Source: JASUTC01 sp964604305
GTDB taxonomy: Bacteria; Thermotogota; Thermotogae; MWEM01
Length of the DNA: 63,941 bases
Reading direction: 5' to 3'
Assembly: GCA_964604305.1 (NCBI GenBank)
Contig: CAZRYM010000007.1
Span: 1 to 63,941, forward strand
Made by a program: the position numbers and the translations under genes. Each line of letters begins with the position of its first letter. The first letter of the stretch is position 1. The notes beneath the pieces are model-generated. The model did not search any database. It worked only from the letters and a program-made list of their open reading frames with translations, and was not told the DNA's origin. Below, one piece after another: positions 8,742-16,915 of this stretch.

Positions 8742-10703
8742 CTATTTTGTCATCAATTGAGCAATTTCAACTAGTTCTACAAAGCTCTCTTTAAGTGAAG
8801 CTCCTCCAACCAGTCCGCCATCTATATCTTTTTGAGCCAGTATGCCAGTGAAGTTTTCCGGCTTAATACTTCCGCCATAAAGGATTCGAACATTTTCAGA
8901 TACGTTACTATCATACATTTCAGTTAATTTTTCTCTGATAAAATGGATAGCCTCTTGTGCTTGTTGATTTGTGGCTACTTTTCCTGTACCTATTGCCCAT
9001 ACAGGTTCGTATGCAACGATTATTTCCTTCATTTCATCAGGCCCGATATCTTTCAAACCTTCTTTGAGCTGTTTGTCAAGGATTTCAAAAGTTTTACCGG
9101 ATTCTCTTTCTTCCAACACTTCTCCCAGACAAAAAATGGGGGTTAACTGATGTTCAAGTGAAAATCTGACTTTTTCGTTGATTAGTTCATTACTTTCCTT
9201 AAAAATGGCTCTTCTCTCACTATGACCTATTATGGCGTATTTCACCTTCAAATCATTCAACATGGTTGGCGAAATCTCACCTGTATAAGCACCATTCAAT
9301 TTGGGATACATATTTTGTGAACCAACTTCTATACAAGTCCCAGTTAAAACATCTTGAACATCTGATAAAGCAACATACGTTGGGCAAACAATGATTTCAA
9401 CCTGATCTGTTTTTGGTGTTATCTTGTTTAAGAGTATTCTTGCAAAACTCGTTGATTCACTAGGAGTTTTATTCATTTTCCAGTTACCGGCTACTACTAC
9501 CTGTCTTTTTTTTTTGTCTGCAAGGCTTGATACTCCTGGAAGTTCTTTTCCTTCAAGCATCTCCAGAGAAGCGCCGCCGCCTGTGGAAACATGAGTTACT
9601 TTATTTTTTAGTCCGAATTTAGAAATAGCTGCCGCACTGTCTCCACCGCCAATGACTGTCTTGGCGTCTTTCATTTCTGCCAGTGTTTTCGCGATGGTTT
9701 CTGTTCCCTTTGCAAAATCCTCAATTTCAAATACTCCCATTGGTCCGTTCCATATAACAGTTTTTGCGTCTTTTAAGGCTTCTTTGAACAATTCAATTGA
9801 TTTCTCACCAATATCAAGCCCCATCATTCCCTTTGGCACTCCTTGCTCTGCACTTACTGACTTTGTTGCGATTCCCTTTTCCATTTTTTCAGCTGTGAGA
9901 GTATCCACCGGAAGAATGAGTTCTACTCCGTGTTTTTTAGCTCTCTCCATTAGATCCTTAGCTAAGTCTATTTTATCCTCTTCCACCAATGAATTTCCGG
10001 TTTCATATCCTTTTGCCTTCCAGAATGTGAACATCATCGCACCACCGATGATAAGCTTGTCTGCTTTAGTGATAAGGTTTTCGATTACTCCAATCTTATC
10101 AGAGACCTTTGCTCCGCCAAGTATTGCTACGTAAGGTTTTTCAGGATTTTCAACTACATTCCCTAAAAATTCTATTTCTTTTTCAAGAAGAAAACCGGAT
10201 ACTGATACAAGATAGGAAGCAACCCCTACATTCGACGCATGTGCCCTGTGTGCAGTTCCAAAGGCATCATTTACGTGTACATCTCCCAATTCAGCCAATT
10301 GTTTAGATAATTCCGGATCATTTTTCTTTTCACCTTTTTCAAATCTTGTATTTTCCAATAAAAGAACATCACCGTTGTTAAGGTTATTTACTGCTTGTGC
10401 AACATCATCACCTATGAGATTTTCAACAAACTGTACTTCTTTTCCCAGAAGTTCAGATAACTTGTCAGCTACCGGTTTAAGCGATAATTCAGGTTTTCTT
10501 TCTCCTTTAGGCCTTCCCAAGTGTGACATCAAAATGACTTTTGCTCCGTTGTCAATTGCATATTGTATGGTGGGAAGAGCCCCCCTGATTCTGTTGTCAT
10601 CACTTACTTGATTTGTTTCTTTATCCAAAGGTACGTTAAAATCGACTCTCATCAGGCATTTTTTGCCTTCAAGTTTTACATCTTTTATGGTAAGCTTTTC
10701 CAT
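8742..10703 (-). CDS. pgk-tpi: Bifunctional phosphoglycerate kinase / triosephosphate isomerase
   Basis: Two glycolytic enzymes fused in one 653-residue chain. PGK occupies residues 1 to about 396 (MRVDFNVPLDK, SHLGRPKG, GGGDSAAAISKFG, STGGGASLEMLEGK). TIM runs from about 402 to the end, with Lys409 in GNWKMNKT, the catalytic His in IGHSERR, the catalytic Glu in AYEPVWAIGTG and a phosphate-binding GGS near the C-terminus. The fusion is characteristic of Thermotogota, where T. maritima is known to make both PGK alone and PGK-TIM. The junction codons Lys397-Arg400 are encoded by ten A residues (9506-9515), a potential slippery site (see findings). GGAGGATAATT precedes the ATG. It follows gap, with a hairpin in between, and is terminated at 8709-8732. 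Confidence 0.97.
   Translation of the reverse strand: MEKLTIKDVKLEGKKCLMRVDFNVPLDKETNQVSDDNRIRGALPTIQYAIDNGAKVILMSHLGRPKGERKPELSLKPVADKLSELLGKEVQFVENLIGDDVAQAVNNLNNGDVLLLENTRFEKGEKKNDPELSKQLAELGDVHVNDAFGTAHRAHASNVGVASYLVSVSGFLLEKEIEFLGNVVENPEKPYVAILGGAKVSDKIGVIENLITKADKLIIGGAMMFTFWKAKGYETGNSLVEEDKIDLAKDLMERAKKHGVELILPVDTLTAEKMEKGIATKSVSAEQGVPKGMMGLDIGEKSIELFKEALKDAKTVIWNGPMGVFEIEDFAKGTETIAKTLAEMKDAKTVIGGGDSAAAISKFGLKNKVTHVSTGGGASLEMLEGKELPGVSSLADKKKRQVVVAGNWKMNKTPSESTSFARILLNKITPKTDQVEIIVCPTYVALSDVQDVLTGTCIEVGSQNMYPKLNGAYTGEISPTMLNDLKVKYAIIGHSERRAIFKESNELINEKVRFSLEHQLTPIFCLGEVLEERESGKTFEILDKQLKEGLKDIGPDEMKEIIVAYEPVWAIGTGKVATNQQAQEAIHFIREKLTEMYDSNVSENVRILYGGSIKPENFTGILAQKDIDGGLVGGASLKESFVELVEIAQLMTK
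9506..9515 (-). other. A10 slippery tract at the PGK/TIM junction
   Basis: Ten consecutive A on the coding strand, read as AAA AAA AAA A in frame. A -1 slip reaches TAA after seven further codons; a +1 slip reaches TAG after two. Either would release PGK of about 400-406 residues without TIM. That it is functional is inference. Confidence 0.6.
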
Positions 10704-10735
10704 AATTATCCTCCTTATGAGTTATATGTGGAAGA

Positions 10736-10760
10736 AAAGGCACAGGAATCCTGTGCCTTT
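10736..10760 (-). terminator. Hairpin/terminator between gap and pgk-tpi
   Basis: A 12-base-pair stem (10736-10747 with 10749-10760) followed on the minus strand by TTTTCTT, between the gap stop and the pgk start. No promoter is obvious between the hairpin and pgk, so it may be a partial terminator that sets the gap to pgk-tpi ratio. Confidence 0.75.
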
Positions 10761-10797
10761 CGATTTTCTTAATTATTTGCTATAATCTATCCCTATT

Positions 10798-11805
10798 TTA
10801 AAGCATTTTTTCAAGTTTATCTACCAAATTGACTACCATGCAACTGTAGCCATATTCGTTGTCATACCAGCAAGCTACTTTAACCAATGTGCCTTCAATT
10901 ACCCTGGTCTGTCCGGCATCAAATATTCCAGCTGTTGTAGAACCGATTACATCTGAGCTTACTATTTCTTCCTCGGTGTATTCAAGAATACCTTTCAATT
11001 CATTTGTAGCGGCTTCTTTAATAACAGCGTTAACTTCTTCAACCGATGTTCCTTTTTTGAGGTTTACAGTTAGATCAGTAAAAGAACCGTCAACAACAGG
11101 AACTCGAACGGCAATACCATCCAATTTCCCCTTGAGTTCAGGTAAAACAAGTCCTACAGCCTTTGCTGCTCCAGTTGAAGTTGGTATACTGTTAACTGCA
11201 GCAGCTCTCATCCTTCTGAAGTCTTTACCAGGAACATCCATGACTTCCTGAGTTGATGTATAAGCATGTATGGTAGTGAGAAATCCGTTAATTACACCAA
11301 ATTTATCATTAAGCACTTTTATTGTTGGGGCTATTGAATTAGTTGTACAAGAAGCGTTTGATACAACCGTCATATCGGGCTTAATTACATCATCATTGAC
11401 TCCGAGAACAACTGTTGCATCCACTGCACCCTTTGCGGGAGCCGTTATGATAACTTTCTTTGCACCAGCATCCAGATGACCTTGACATTGTTCTTTGTTC
11501 TTGAAAACACCAGTAGCTTCAATGACGATATCGATTTTATTTTCTGAATGAGGAATTTCAGCTGGATTCTTGATGGCAGTAACTTTTATCTCTTTTCCAT
11601 TAACCGATATTGCACCATCTTTTGCATCTACTGTACCGTTAAATCTGCCGTGTACTGAATCATATTTGAGAAGATGTGCTAAAGTTTTTGCATCAGTTAA
11701 ATCATTAATGGCAATAACATCGTATCCGCCTCTTTTCATCATTTCTCTAAAAACAAGCCTTCCAATCCTTCCAAAACCGTTAATTGCAATTCTTACGTTA
11801 GCCAT
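10798..11805 (-). CDS. gap: Glyceraldehyde-3-phosphate dehydrogenase
   Basis: NAD(P)-dependent oxidative phosphorylation of glyceraldehyde-3-phosphate, 335 residues, the normal length. The N-terminal Rossmann motif is INGFGRIGRLV, the catalytic Cys sits in SNASCTTNSIAP, and the C-terminal part has WYDNEYGYS. The C-terminus is complete. GGAGGTGTTAGTGA precedes the ATG. It is the first gene of the gap to pgk-tpi unit, an arrangement shared with Thermotoga. Confidence 0.98.
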   Translation of the reverse strand: MANVRIAINGFGRIGRLVFREMMKRGGYDVIAINDLTDAKTLAHLLKYDSVHGRFNGTVDAKDGAISVNGKEIKVTAIKNPAEIPHSENKIDIVIEATGVFKNKEQCQGHLDAGAKKVIITAPAKGAVDATVVLGVNDDVIKPDMTVVSNASCTTNSIAPTIKVLNDKFGVINGFLTTIHAYTSTQEVMDVPGKDFRRMRAAAVNSIPTSTGAAKAVGLVLPELKGKLDGIAVRVPVVDGSFTDLTVNLKKGTSVEEVNAVIKEAATNELKGILEYTEEEIVSSDVIGSTTAGIFDAGQTRVIEGTLVKVACWYDNEYGYSCMVVNLVDKLEKML

Positions 11806-11849
11806 TCACTAACACCTCCAGATATTGTTTGTGTAATTTTTCACAGGTA

Positions 11850-11858
11850 TTATATCAT
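11850..11858 (-). promoter_or_regulatory. gap promoter, extended -10
   Basis: The minus strand reads TGATATAAT 45 bases upstream of gap, just past the ybaB stop. A weak -35 (TTTTAA) lies 17 bases upstream. Confidence 0.65.
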
Positions 11859-11871
11859 AAAAAAAATAAAA

Positions 11872-12243
11872 TTAAAAACCAAGATCTCCTAACCCCAGGT
11901 CTCCTCCAAGGTCTCCCATGTACTCTTCTTTCTTTTTTGCTACTTCTTCAACACCTTGATTGATTGCAGCAATAATAAGATCTTTAAAATCATCGGGTTC
12001 TTCAAGTAATTCATCATCAAAATCGATTGATGCCAAGGTATTATCACCTTTCATTTTTACAGTTAGCGCACCGCCTCCGACTGAGAATTCAAATTCCTTT
12101 TCTTTAAATTCTTCTTCTTTCTTCTGTAATTCTTCCTGTGCCTGTTGTGCCTTTTGAATTAATTGGTTCATCTTTGGTTGGCCAGAACCTCCTGTTGGCT
12201 TTCTGAAACTTTTACCTCCAAAACTTCTCATCTTTTTAGCCAA
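11872..12243 (-). CDS. YbaB/EbfC family nucleoid-associated protein
   Basis: Small DNA-binding dimer of 123 residues. It has a Gly-rich basic N-terminus, a QKAQQAQEELQKKEEE coiled helix, the core VGGGALTVKMKGDN and an acidic helix DDFKDLIIAAINQ, as in YbaB. The start is set to TTG at 12243: AAAGGAG lies about 10 bases upstream, while the longer frame from ATG 12270 would begin inside dnaX with that ribosome binding site inside its own coding region. It follows dnaX, the usual order, but recR, often third, is absent. The C-terminus is Gly/Leu/Asp-rich. Confidence 0.88.
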   Translation of the reverse strand: MAKKMRSFGGKSFRKPTGGSGQPKMNQLIQKAQQAQEELQKKEEEFKEKEFEFSVGGGALTVKMKGDNTLASIDFDDELLEEPDDFKDLIIAAINQGVEEVAKKKEEYMGDLGGDLGLGDLGF

Positions 12244-12266
12244 ATTGTGATCTCTCCTTTCTTCTA

Positions 12267-13787
12267 TCAATGATTATCTTTAATTACAATCTTGCTTTCA
12301 GGAAATAATTTTTTTAGTTTGTCATAAATCCCTTTTACTTCATGTGGTACAAACTCTGAATCCCCTTTTTCATGATTCGATACTTCTTTTTGTATCGGAT
12401 CTGCTAAATCATCTGAAATTTCAACTTTCAATGAATAATTATTTAGAAAGCTTCTCAAGACTTTTTCTTTCTTTTCAATGACGTAATTGGAGAAAGGACG
12501 ATTGTTGTTTTTAAAAATCTTCAAAACGCCATTAGCAGTATTCTCATGTTTTAGATAGACTAAAGCAACGTATAAGTCGATTTCGTGTTCTTTAAGTTCA
12601 TTTAAAAGTTCATTATCCAATGAGCTTTTGGTTAATTTATTTTCAACAACGTTTGCATCAGGCACAGCCTTTTCCATCGTGTTGATTACCTTCGGTTTTT
12701 CTTTTGTAGGAATTAAAGTTTCTTCTTTCTCTTTTTCTTCTAATTCAGGTATCTTTTCTATTGAATTGGTTTCAGCAAAACTTAAAAATTCTACTGAAAA
12801 TACAATATTTGGATTTTCACTATATTTTATTTTTTTAATCAAGTCAGAAGCCTCTTTTGCAACTCGTAAATATAGCTTTTGACCTGCTGAATTTGATGAC
12901 TTTGTCAATTGATTGAGGATAAAGTCAGTTAATCCATCAAGAAATACTTCGAAATTAACACCGTCATTGTATAATTTTTCTGAAAATTCTATGATGTGTT
13001 GAGTTTGGTTATATTGGATTAATTTGATGAATTGCTCATATTGTTCATCACCAACTCCACCTAAAACTTGGAGGATATCTGACTTTTGAATTTTCTGATC
13101 CTTAGGTAGAAATCTCAAGATCTGTTCCAGTAGTACTATTCCATCTCTCATACTACCTTTTGCCCTTTTAGAGATGTATGAAAAAACATCATCGTCCAGT
13201 GTATAACCTTCTTTTCTAGAGATCATTTGTAAATGAGAGATGATCGTGTTGACAGTTACATTTCTAAATGGGATGATTTGACATCTTGACATAATAGTTT
13301 CAGGGATTTTTTCAGGATTTGTGGTAGCCAAAATAAACACCGCATGATCGGGAGGCTCTTCCAGAGTCTTTAAAATAGCGTTAAAAGCTTCATTGGTAAG
13401 CATATGAACTTCATCTATAATGTATACTTTAACTTTTCCCTGAGCCGGTCTGTATGCAACTCTGTCCCTGACAGCCCTGAAATCATCAATACCCCGGTTG
13501 GATGCCGCATCCATTTCTATAACATCAATGTGAGAGCCTTCATTGATAGCCTGGCATTGGCTACATTCATTACATGGCTCATTTCCAGAGGGATTCTGAC
13601 AGTTTAGTCTTTTTGCAATAATTCTTGCGACTGTCGTTTTACCTGTACCCCTTGGTCCTGCAAAGATATAAGCATGTGAATAACTTTCTTCTACCAGAGA
13701 TTTCGAAAAAAGTCTTTTAATATGTTCTTGTCCGGCAAGCTCTTCAAATTTACCGGGTCTGAATTTTCTGTATAGCGTTTGTTCCAT
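12267..13787 (-). CDS. dnaX: DNA polymerase III subunit gamma/tau
   Basis: Clamp-loader ATPase of 506 residues. Walker A is GPRGTGKTTVAR (about 45-56), four zinc cysteines lie in CQNPSGNEPCNECSQC, Walker B is IIDEVHML, sensor 1 follows ATTNPEKIP, and the SRC arginine-finger motif is MSRCQ. Domain III follows, then a low-complexity Glu/Lys linker (about 330-390) and a tau-like C-terminal domain (about 395-506). I looked for a tau/gamma frameshift site and found none in a sensible place. GAAGGAG precedes the ATG. It is co-transcribed with ybaB. Confidence 0.96.
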   Translation of the reverse strand: MEQTLYRKFRPGKFEELAGQEHIKRLFSKSLVEESYSHAYIFAGPRGTGKTTVARIIAKRLNCQNPSGNEPCNECSQCQAINEGSHIDVIEMDAASNRGIDDFRAVRDRVAYRPAQGKVKVYIIDEVHMLTNEAFNAILKTLEEPPDHAVFILATTNPEKIPETIMSRCQIIPFRNVTVNTIISHLQMISRKEGYTLDDDVFSYISKRAKGSMRDGIVLLEQILRFLPKDQKIQKSDILQVLGGVGDEQYEQFIKLIQYNQTQHIIEFSEKLYNDGVNFEVFLDGLTDFILNQLTKSSNSAGQKLYLRVAKEASDLIKKIKYSENPNIVFSVEFLSFAETNSIEKIPELEEKEKEETLIPTKEKPKVINTMEKAVPDANVVENKLTKSSLDNELLNELKEHEIDLYVALVYLKHENTANGVLKIFKNNNRPFSNYVIEKKEKVLRSFLNNYSLKVEISDDLADPIQKEVSNHEKGDSEFVPHEVKGIYDKLKKLFPESKIVIKDNH

Positions 13788-13813
13788 TCTTTCTCCTTCC
13801 TTTTTTTCATATC

Positions 13814-13822
13814 ATTATATCA
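13814..13822 (-). promoter_or_regulatory. dnaX promoter, extended -10
   Basis: The minus strand reads TGATATAAT about 30 bases upstream of the dnaX start. There is no good -35. Confidence 0.6.
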
Positions 13823-13882
13823 TGAGAAAAGAGTTATTACTTCTGTAATGATATACAATAATAATTATGATGAAAGTATTCA

Positions 13883-15103
13883 TTAACTTCGCTGAGAAAC
13901 AGAATTTCCAGCAATAAAGCCTGTGGAAAAAGCCATTTGAATGTTATACCCCCCACTATCTCCATCTATGTCAATCATTTCTCCGCAGAAATGAAGGTTT
14001 TTAATAATCTTTGATTCCATAGTTGATAATTTAAGCTCAGTTAAATCTATTCCTCCTGTGGTGACCATCGCCTCGTTTATATCTCCTAAACCTTTAATAC
14101 AAACCGGATAAGATGTGAAAATATCCACGAGCGTTTTACGTTTTTCTTTGGAAAGTTGGGAAAAAGAAAGCTCTTTTTCAATATTCGCCATAGAAAACAA
14201 GGAGTTAATAAGTCGTTTCGGGATCTCTATGCCGTAAAAAAAAGAAGCAACGGTTTTTCCTCCGTTGTCTGAGGCAAACTTTAACAGGCTCTTTTCCAAT
14301 AATACAGGCTTAGCATACGATGTGAAGTTTATATTTATGATCATATCTTCTTTTAAATATCTTGAATTGTCAATGATAAGTGGTCCTGAAAACCCTTTGT
14401 GTGTAATGAGAAGTTCTCCCCGTTTTCTAAGAACATTAAGTTTATCTGTTTTAACTGTCAATCCGGCATTTTCAATGGAGATCCCGGAAAGTTTATGTAA
14501 TTCGTTATCATTTGTGAAAACCGGGGTGAGTCCTTTTCTCAGAGGGACGATATGATGCCCCATTTTCATCGGAATAGAAAAGAAAGAGCCATCTGAACCT
14601 GTATTTGGATAAGTAAAACCACCTGTACCACATATAACAGTCTTAGCTGTATATTTCCCTTTCTTTGTTGAAACTATAAATACATCATTTGTTTTCTCAA
14701 GAGAAATAACAGGACAATTTAAAATTAGCTTGGCTTTATTTTCTGTCAAACTTTGAAGCAGACAGTTGACTACATCGCTACTTTTAAAACTTTCTGGAAA
14801 ATACTTTCCATCCTGTCTCTTAATCAGTTTTAAACCCAATCGGTTAAAAAAGGCTATAAGGTCTTTATTTGAGAATCTTTTAAGAATACGATGGGCAATT
14901 TTCTTCTTTTCTCCGTAATGTTCGCAAAGCATTGCAATATCTCCACTATGCGTTAAATTACATTGGCCGGATCCACTTATTAAAAGCTTTTTAGCAGGCT
15001 TTTCGCTTTTGTCTAATACCAAAACTTTATTTACTTTTGATGATGCTGTTATAGCCGCCATTAAACCTGCAGGTCCAGTTCCGATAACTATGATTTCGTT
15101 CAT
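13883..15103 (-). CDS. HI0933/BaiN-family flavoprotein
   Basis: FAD-dependent oxidoreductase of 406 residues in the HI0933-like family; its true substrate is unknown. The N-terminal dinucleotide fold is IVIGTGPAGLMAA, followed by SGSGQCNLTHSGD and KLKRQDGKYFPES-like family motifs (here KLIKRQDGKYFPES). The second nucleotide motif is VICGTGGFTYPNTGSDG, and the C-terminal FAD motif is GDSGGYNIQMAFSTG. The start is set to ATG 15103, preceded by AAAGGAAG; the longer TTG start at 15118 would place that ribosome binding site inside the protein. A plain -10 (TATAAT on the minus strand, 15139-15144) lies 36 bases upstream. Confidence 0.88.
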   Translation of the reverse strand: MNEIIVIGTGPAGLMAAITASSKVNKVLVLDKSEKPAKKLLISGSGQCNLTHSGDIAMLCEHYGEKKKIAHRILKRFSNKDLIAFFNRLGLKLIKRQDGKYFPESFKSSDVVNCLLQSLTENKAKLILNCPVISLEKTNDVFIVSTKKGKYTAKTVICGTGGFTYPNTGSDGSFFSIPMKMGHHIVPLRKGLTPVFTNDNELHKLSGISIENAGLTVKTDKLNVLRKRGELLITHKGFSGPLIIDNSRYLKEDMIININFTSYAKPVLLEKSLLKFASDNGGKTVASFFYGIEIPKRLINSLFSMANIEKELSFSQLSKEKRKTLVDIFTSYPVCIKGLGDINEAMVTTGGIDLTELKLSTMESKIIKNLHFCGEMIDIDGDSGGYNIQMAFSTGFIAGNSVSQRS

Positions 15104-15224
15104 AAATCTTCCTTTCAAAATAGATTGTAAACAAGTAAATTATACAGCATACTCCGAATTGAAAAAAATAATTTTGTTTTTATTCTTAAGATAAAAAGCA
15201 AGTGCATATGATAGTCTATTAAAG

Positions 15225-15233
15225 TGTTATAAT
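15225..15233 (+). promoter_or_regulatory. Promoter of the TMEM175-like gene, extended -10
   Basis: TGTTATAAT ends 16 bases upstream of the ATG, leaving a very short leader. Confidence 0.55.
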
Positions 15234-15249
15234 CTATCTTGGTGATGGC

Positions 15250-15897
15250 ATGAGAGATAATTGGGATAGAAAGAATGAAAATCAAAAAAATGAAGAAAAA
15301 AATAATGATTTGATTATGAGCCTCGGGAGATCCGAAGCCTTATTTGACGGAATTTTAGCGATAGCCATGACTTTATTGGTTCTCGATATCAAGATACCTG
15401 TTCAGGGAGGGGGGATTGCAAATTCTACAGAATTTCTCAAGGCTTTAGCTGAGATGCATTTGACATTTATTAAATATTTTACTAGTTTTTTTATCTTAGC
15501 CTCCATTTGGATAGCAAATAACAGGGAACTACATTATTTGAAACAAACTAACAAAAATCACATGTGGTTAAATTTATACTGTATGTTCTTTATTGTTTTG
15601 ATTCCCTTTACAACATCCGTCCAAGATGATTTTTCAGGAATTGCCATGGCTGCAATTCTCTTTCATTTGAATATTTTTTTTGTTGAGTTGTTTATCTTTT
15701 TCAGATGGGTTTATATAAAAAGGCACAAAGAACTTACAAAAAAAGAAATTACTACTGATGACGTTCTTCAGAAACAGATCAGAAAATCAACAGCATTAAT
15801 GATTATCCCCCTTATTGCAGCGGGATCTACTTTTATAATTGGTGAATATTCAAATTTTTTGTATTTACTTTTCTTTTTTTTCAAGAGAAAGGTTTAA
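15250..15897 (+). CDS. TMEM175/DUF1211-family membrane channel protein
   Basis: Integral membrane protein of 215 residues with about six hydrophobic segments starting near residue 35. The first segment has RSEALFDGILAIAMTLLVL, the signature region of bacterial TMEM175 potassium-channel-like proteins (usual form R-x3-FSDGV-x-AIA). The Ser of FSD is replaced by Phe here. The charged N-terminus (about 25 residues, Asn/Lys/Glu-rich) is cytoplasmic. It ends abruptly in a Phe-rich helix and FKRKV. The function is inferred from the family, and the channel activity of this divergent member is uncertain. It stands alone between two minus-strand genes. Confidence 0.75.
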   Translation: MRDNWDRKNENQKNEEKNNDLIMSLGRSEALFDGILAIAMTLLVLDIKIPVQGGGIANSTEFLKALAEMHLTFIKYFTSFFILASIWIANNRELHYLKQTNKNHMWLNLYCMFFIVLIPFTTSVQDDFSGIAMAAILFHLNIFFVELFIFFRWVYIKRHKELTKKEITTDDVLQKQIRKSTALMIIPLIAAGSTFIIGEYSNFLYLLFFFFKRKV

Positions 15898-15976
15898 ATG
15901 TTTTTATCATTTATTGTAATTTCTTACTTATCAATTATAGATCATTAAAGGTTTATAGATCAGCTTTGTTTTTTTA

Positions 15977-16204
15977 TTATTCTTCCTCCTTTTTTTCAAT
16001 TTTTTCCAAAAGATAGGGAACGAAATCCAGTAGTACCTCGGCCTCCGGAATATCTTCACCGTGTTTTTCTTTATAATCTTCCACCATTCTTCTTAATTTT
16101 TCATTTGAATCCAATATCAATCTTGATTTTCCGGTAATTCTGCTGTATTTTTCCAATATCATTTCCATTTCTTCTTCGGTTAATCTTTCTTCACTTTCAT
16201 TCAT
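15977..16204 (-). CDS. Small acidic hypothetical protein
   Basis: Seventy-five residues, predicted mostly helical and highly charged, ending in EKIEKKEEE, with no signal or membrane segment. I do not recognise a family. AGGAGG lies 12 bases upstream of the ATG. It begins 28 bases after the DUF5668-like membrane gene and is probably co-transcribed with it. It could be a cytoplasmic partner of that protein (inference from context only). Confidence 0.6.
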   Translation of the reverse strand: MNESEERLTEEEMEMILEKYSRITGKSRLILDSNEKLRRMVEDYKEKHGEDIPEAEVLLDFVPYLLEKIEKKEEE

Positions 16205-16232
16205 TTTCTCTTTTAACCTCCTGATGAAAAGT

Positions 16233-16730
16233 TCATTCCGGCTTTTTTATACCTTTAAAAATAAAGTAAACGCCGATTGCTATGAGTATAATCGAAAAAA
16301 TGTATATAAAAAAGTCTATATTGAGTAAAGTGATAATCAATGAAAATAACCCGATCCCTGTTAATATTCCGACGGGAAGTAAAAGGCCTTTATTTCTTGA
16401 ACCGAAAAGATAGAACTGAAAAAGCCCGATTGCAGGAGCAAGTATAAATATTGGCCACAACAATTCCATTAAATGCCATCCGAAAAAGATGTTGATGTAG
16501 AAAAGTATGGATATTGTGATCAAGATTCCTCCGGGAACAAGAATACCAGCATTTCCTGAGTGCTTACTTTTCTTTGAAAAAAAACCGTATTCAAAAGTGA
16601 GTCCCGGGATCAATAAAAACAGAGGCCAAAAATAATCCCAGCTTAGTTCAATGGCATTGATTGCTGCCAATAATGCAATTACTCCCAAAACCAGAAATAA
16701 GAGTCCATAAATCAACTTAAGTTTGTTCAC
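16233..16730 (-). CDS. LiaI/LiaF-like (DUF5668-type) membrane protein
   Basis: Membrane protein of 165 residues with five or six hydrophobic segments. The repeated pattern is GLLFLVLGVIALL, WPLFLLIPGLTFE, GGILITISILFYI and LWPIFILAPAIGLF. Pairs of W-P-LFLLIPG motifs are typical of the LiaI-LiaF-like transmembrane region. In Firmicutes such proteins take part in envelope-stress sensing, but no two-component partner is adjacent here. It is first in a two-gene unit with the 75-residue protein. Confidence 0.7.
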   Translation of the reverse strand: MNKLKLIYGLLFLVLGVIALLAAINAIELSWDYFWPLFLLIPGLTFEYGFFSKKSKHSGNAGILVPGGILITISILFYINIFFGWHLMELLWPIFILAPAIGLFQFYLFGSRNKGLLLPVGILTGIGLFSLIITLLNIDFFIYIFSIILIAIGVYFIFKGIKKPE

Positions 16731-16762
16731 GTTCTATCCCCTCCAAGTGACTATTTCGACTT

Positions 16763-16771
16763 ATTATAACA
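16763..16771 (-). promoter_or_regulatory. Promoter of the DUF5668-like gene, extended -10
   Basis: The minus strand reads TGTTATAAT about 35 bases upstream of the start at 16730. Confidence 0.6.
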
Positions 16772-16837
16772 TAGAAACATTCTTTATTACGATGTAATTT
16801 TGCAGATGATGAGACAGGAATGATTTTGGAATTCCCA

Positions 16838-16846
16838 TGATATAAT
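16838..16846 (+). promoter_or_regulatory. Promoter of the phosphoesterase gene, extended -10
   Basis: TGATATAAT 70 bases upstream of the ATG. No clear -35. Confidence 0.6.
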
Positions 16847-16915
16847 TATTCATACCTACTGTTAACTTAGGACCATTTTACTATATTAAATTAAAAGAAA
16901 TGAAGGGGGAAGAAA

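Noticed and set aside
10778..10783. TATAAT on the plus strand between gap and pgk-tpi
   Set aside because: No plus-strand gene follows; likely chance in AT-rich DNA.
12830..12836. A7 run in dnaX with a -1 stop soon after (possible tau/gamma frameshift)
   Set aside because: The run is in phase T-AAA-AAA, so the -1 slip would need the P-site codon to pair with TAA; it would also truncate inside domain III near residue 317, giving no usable gamma.
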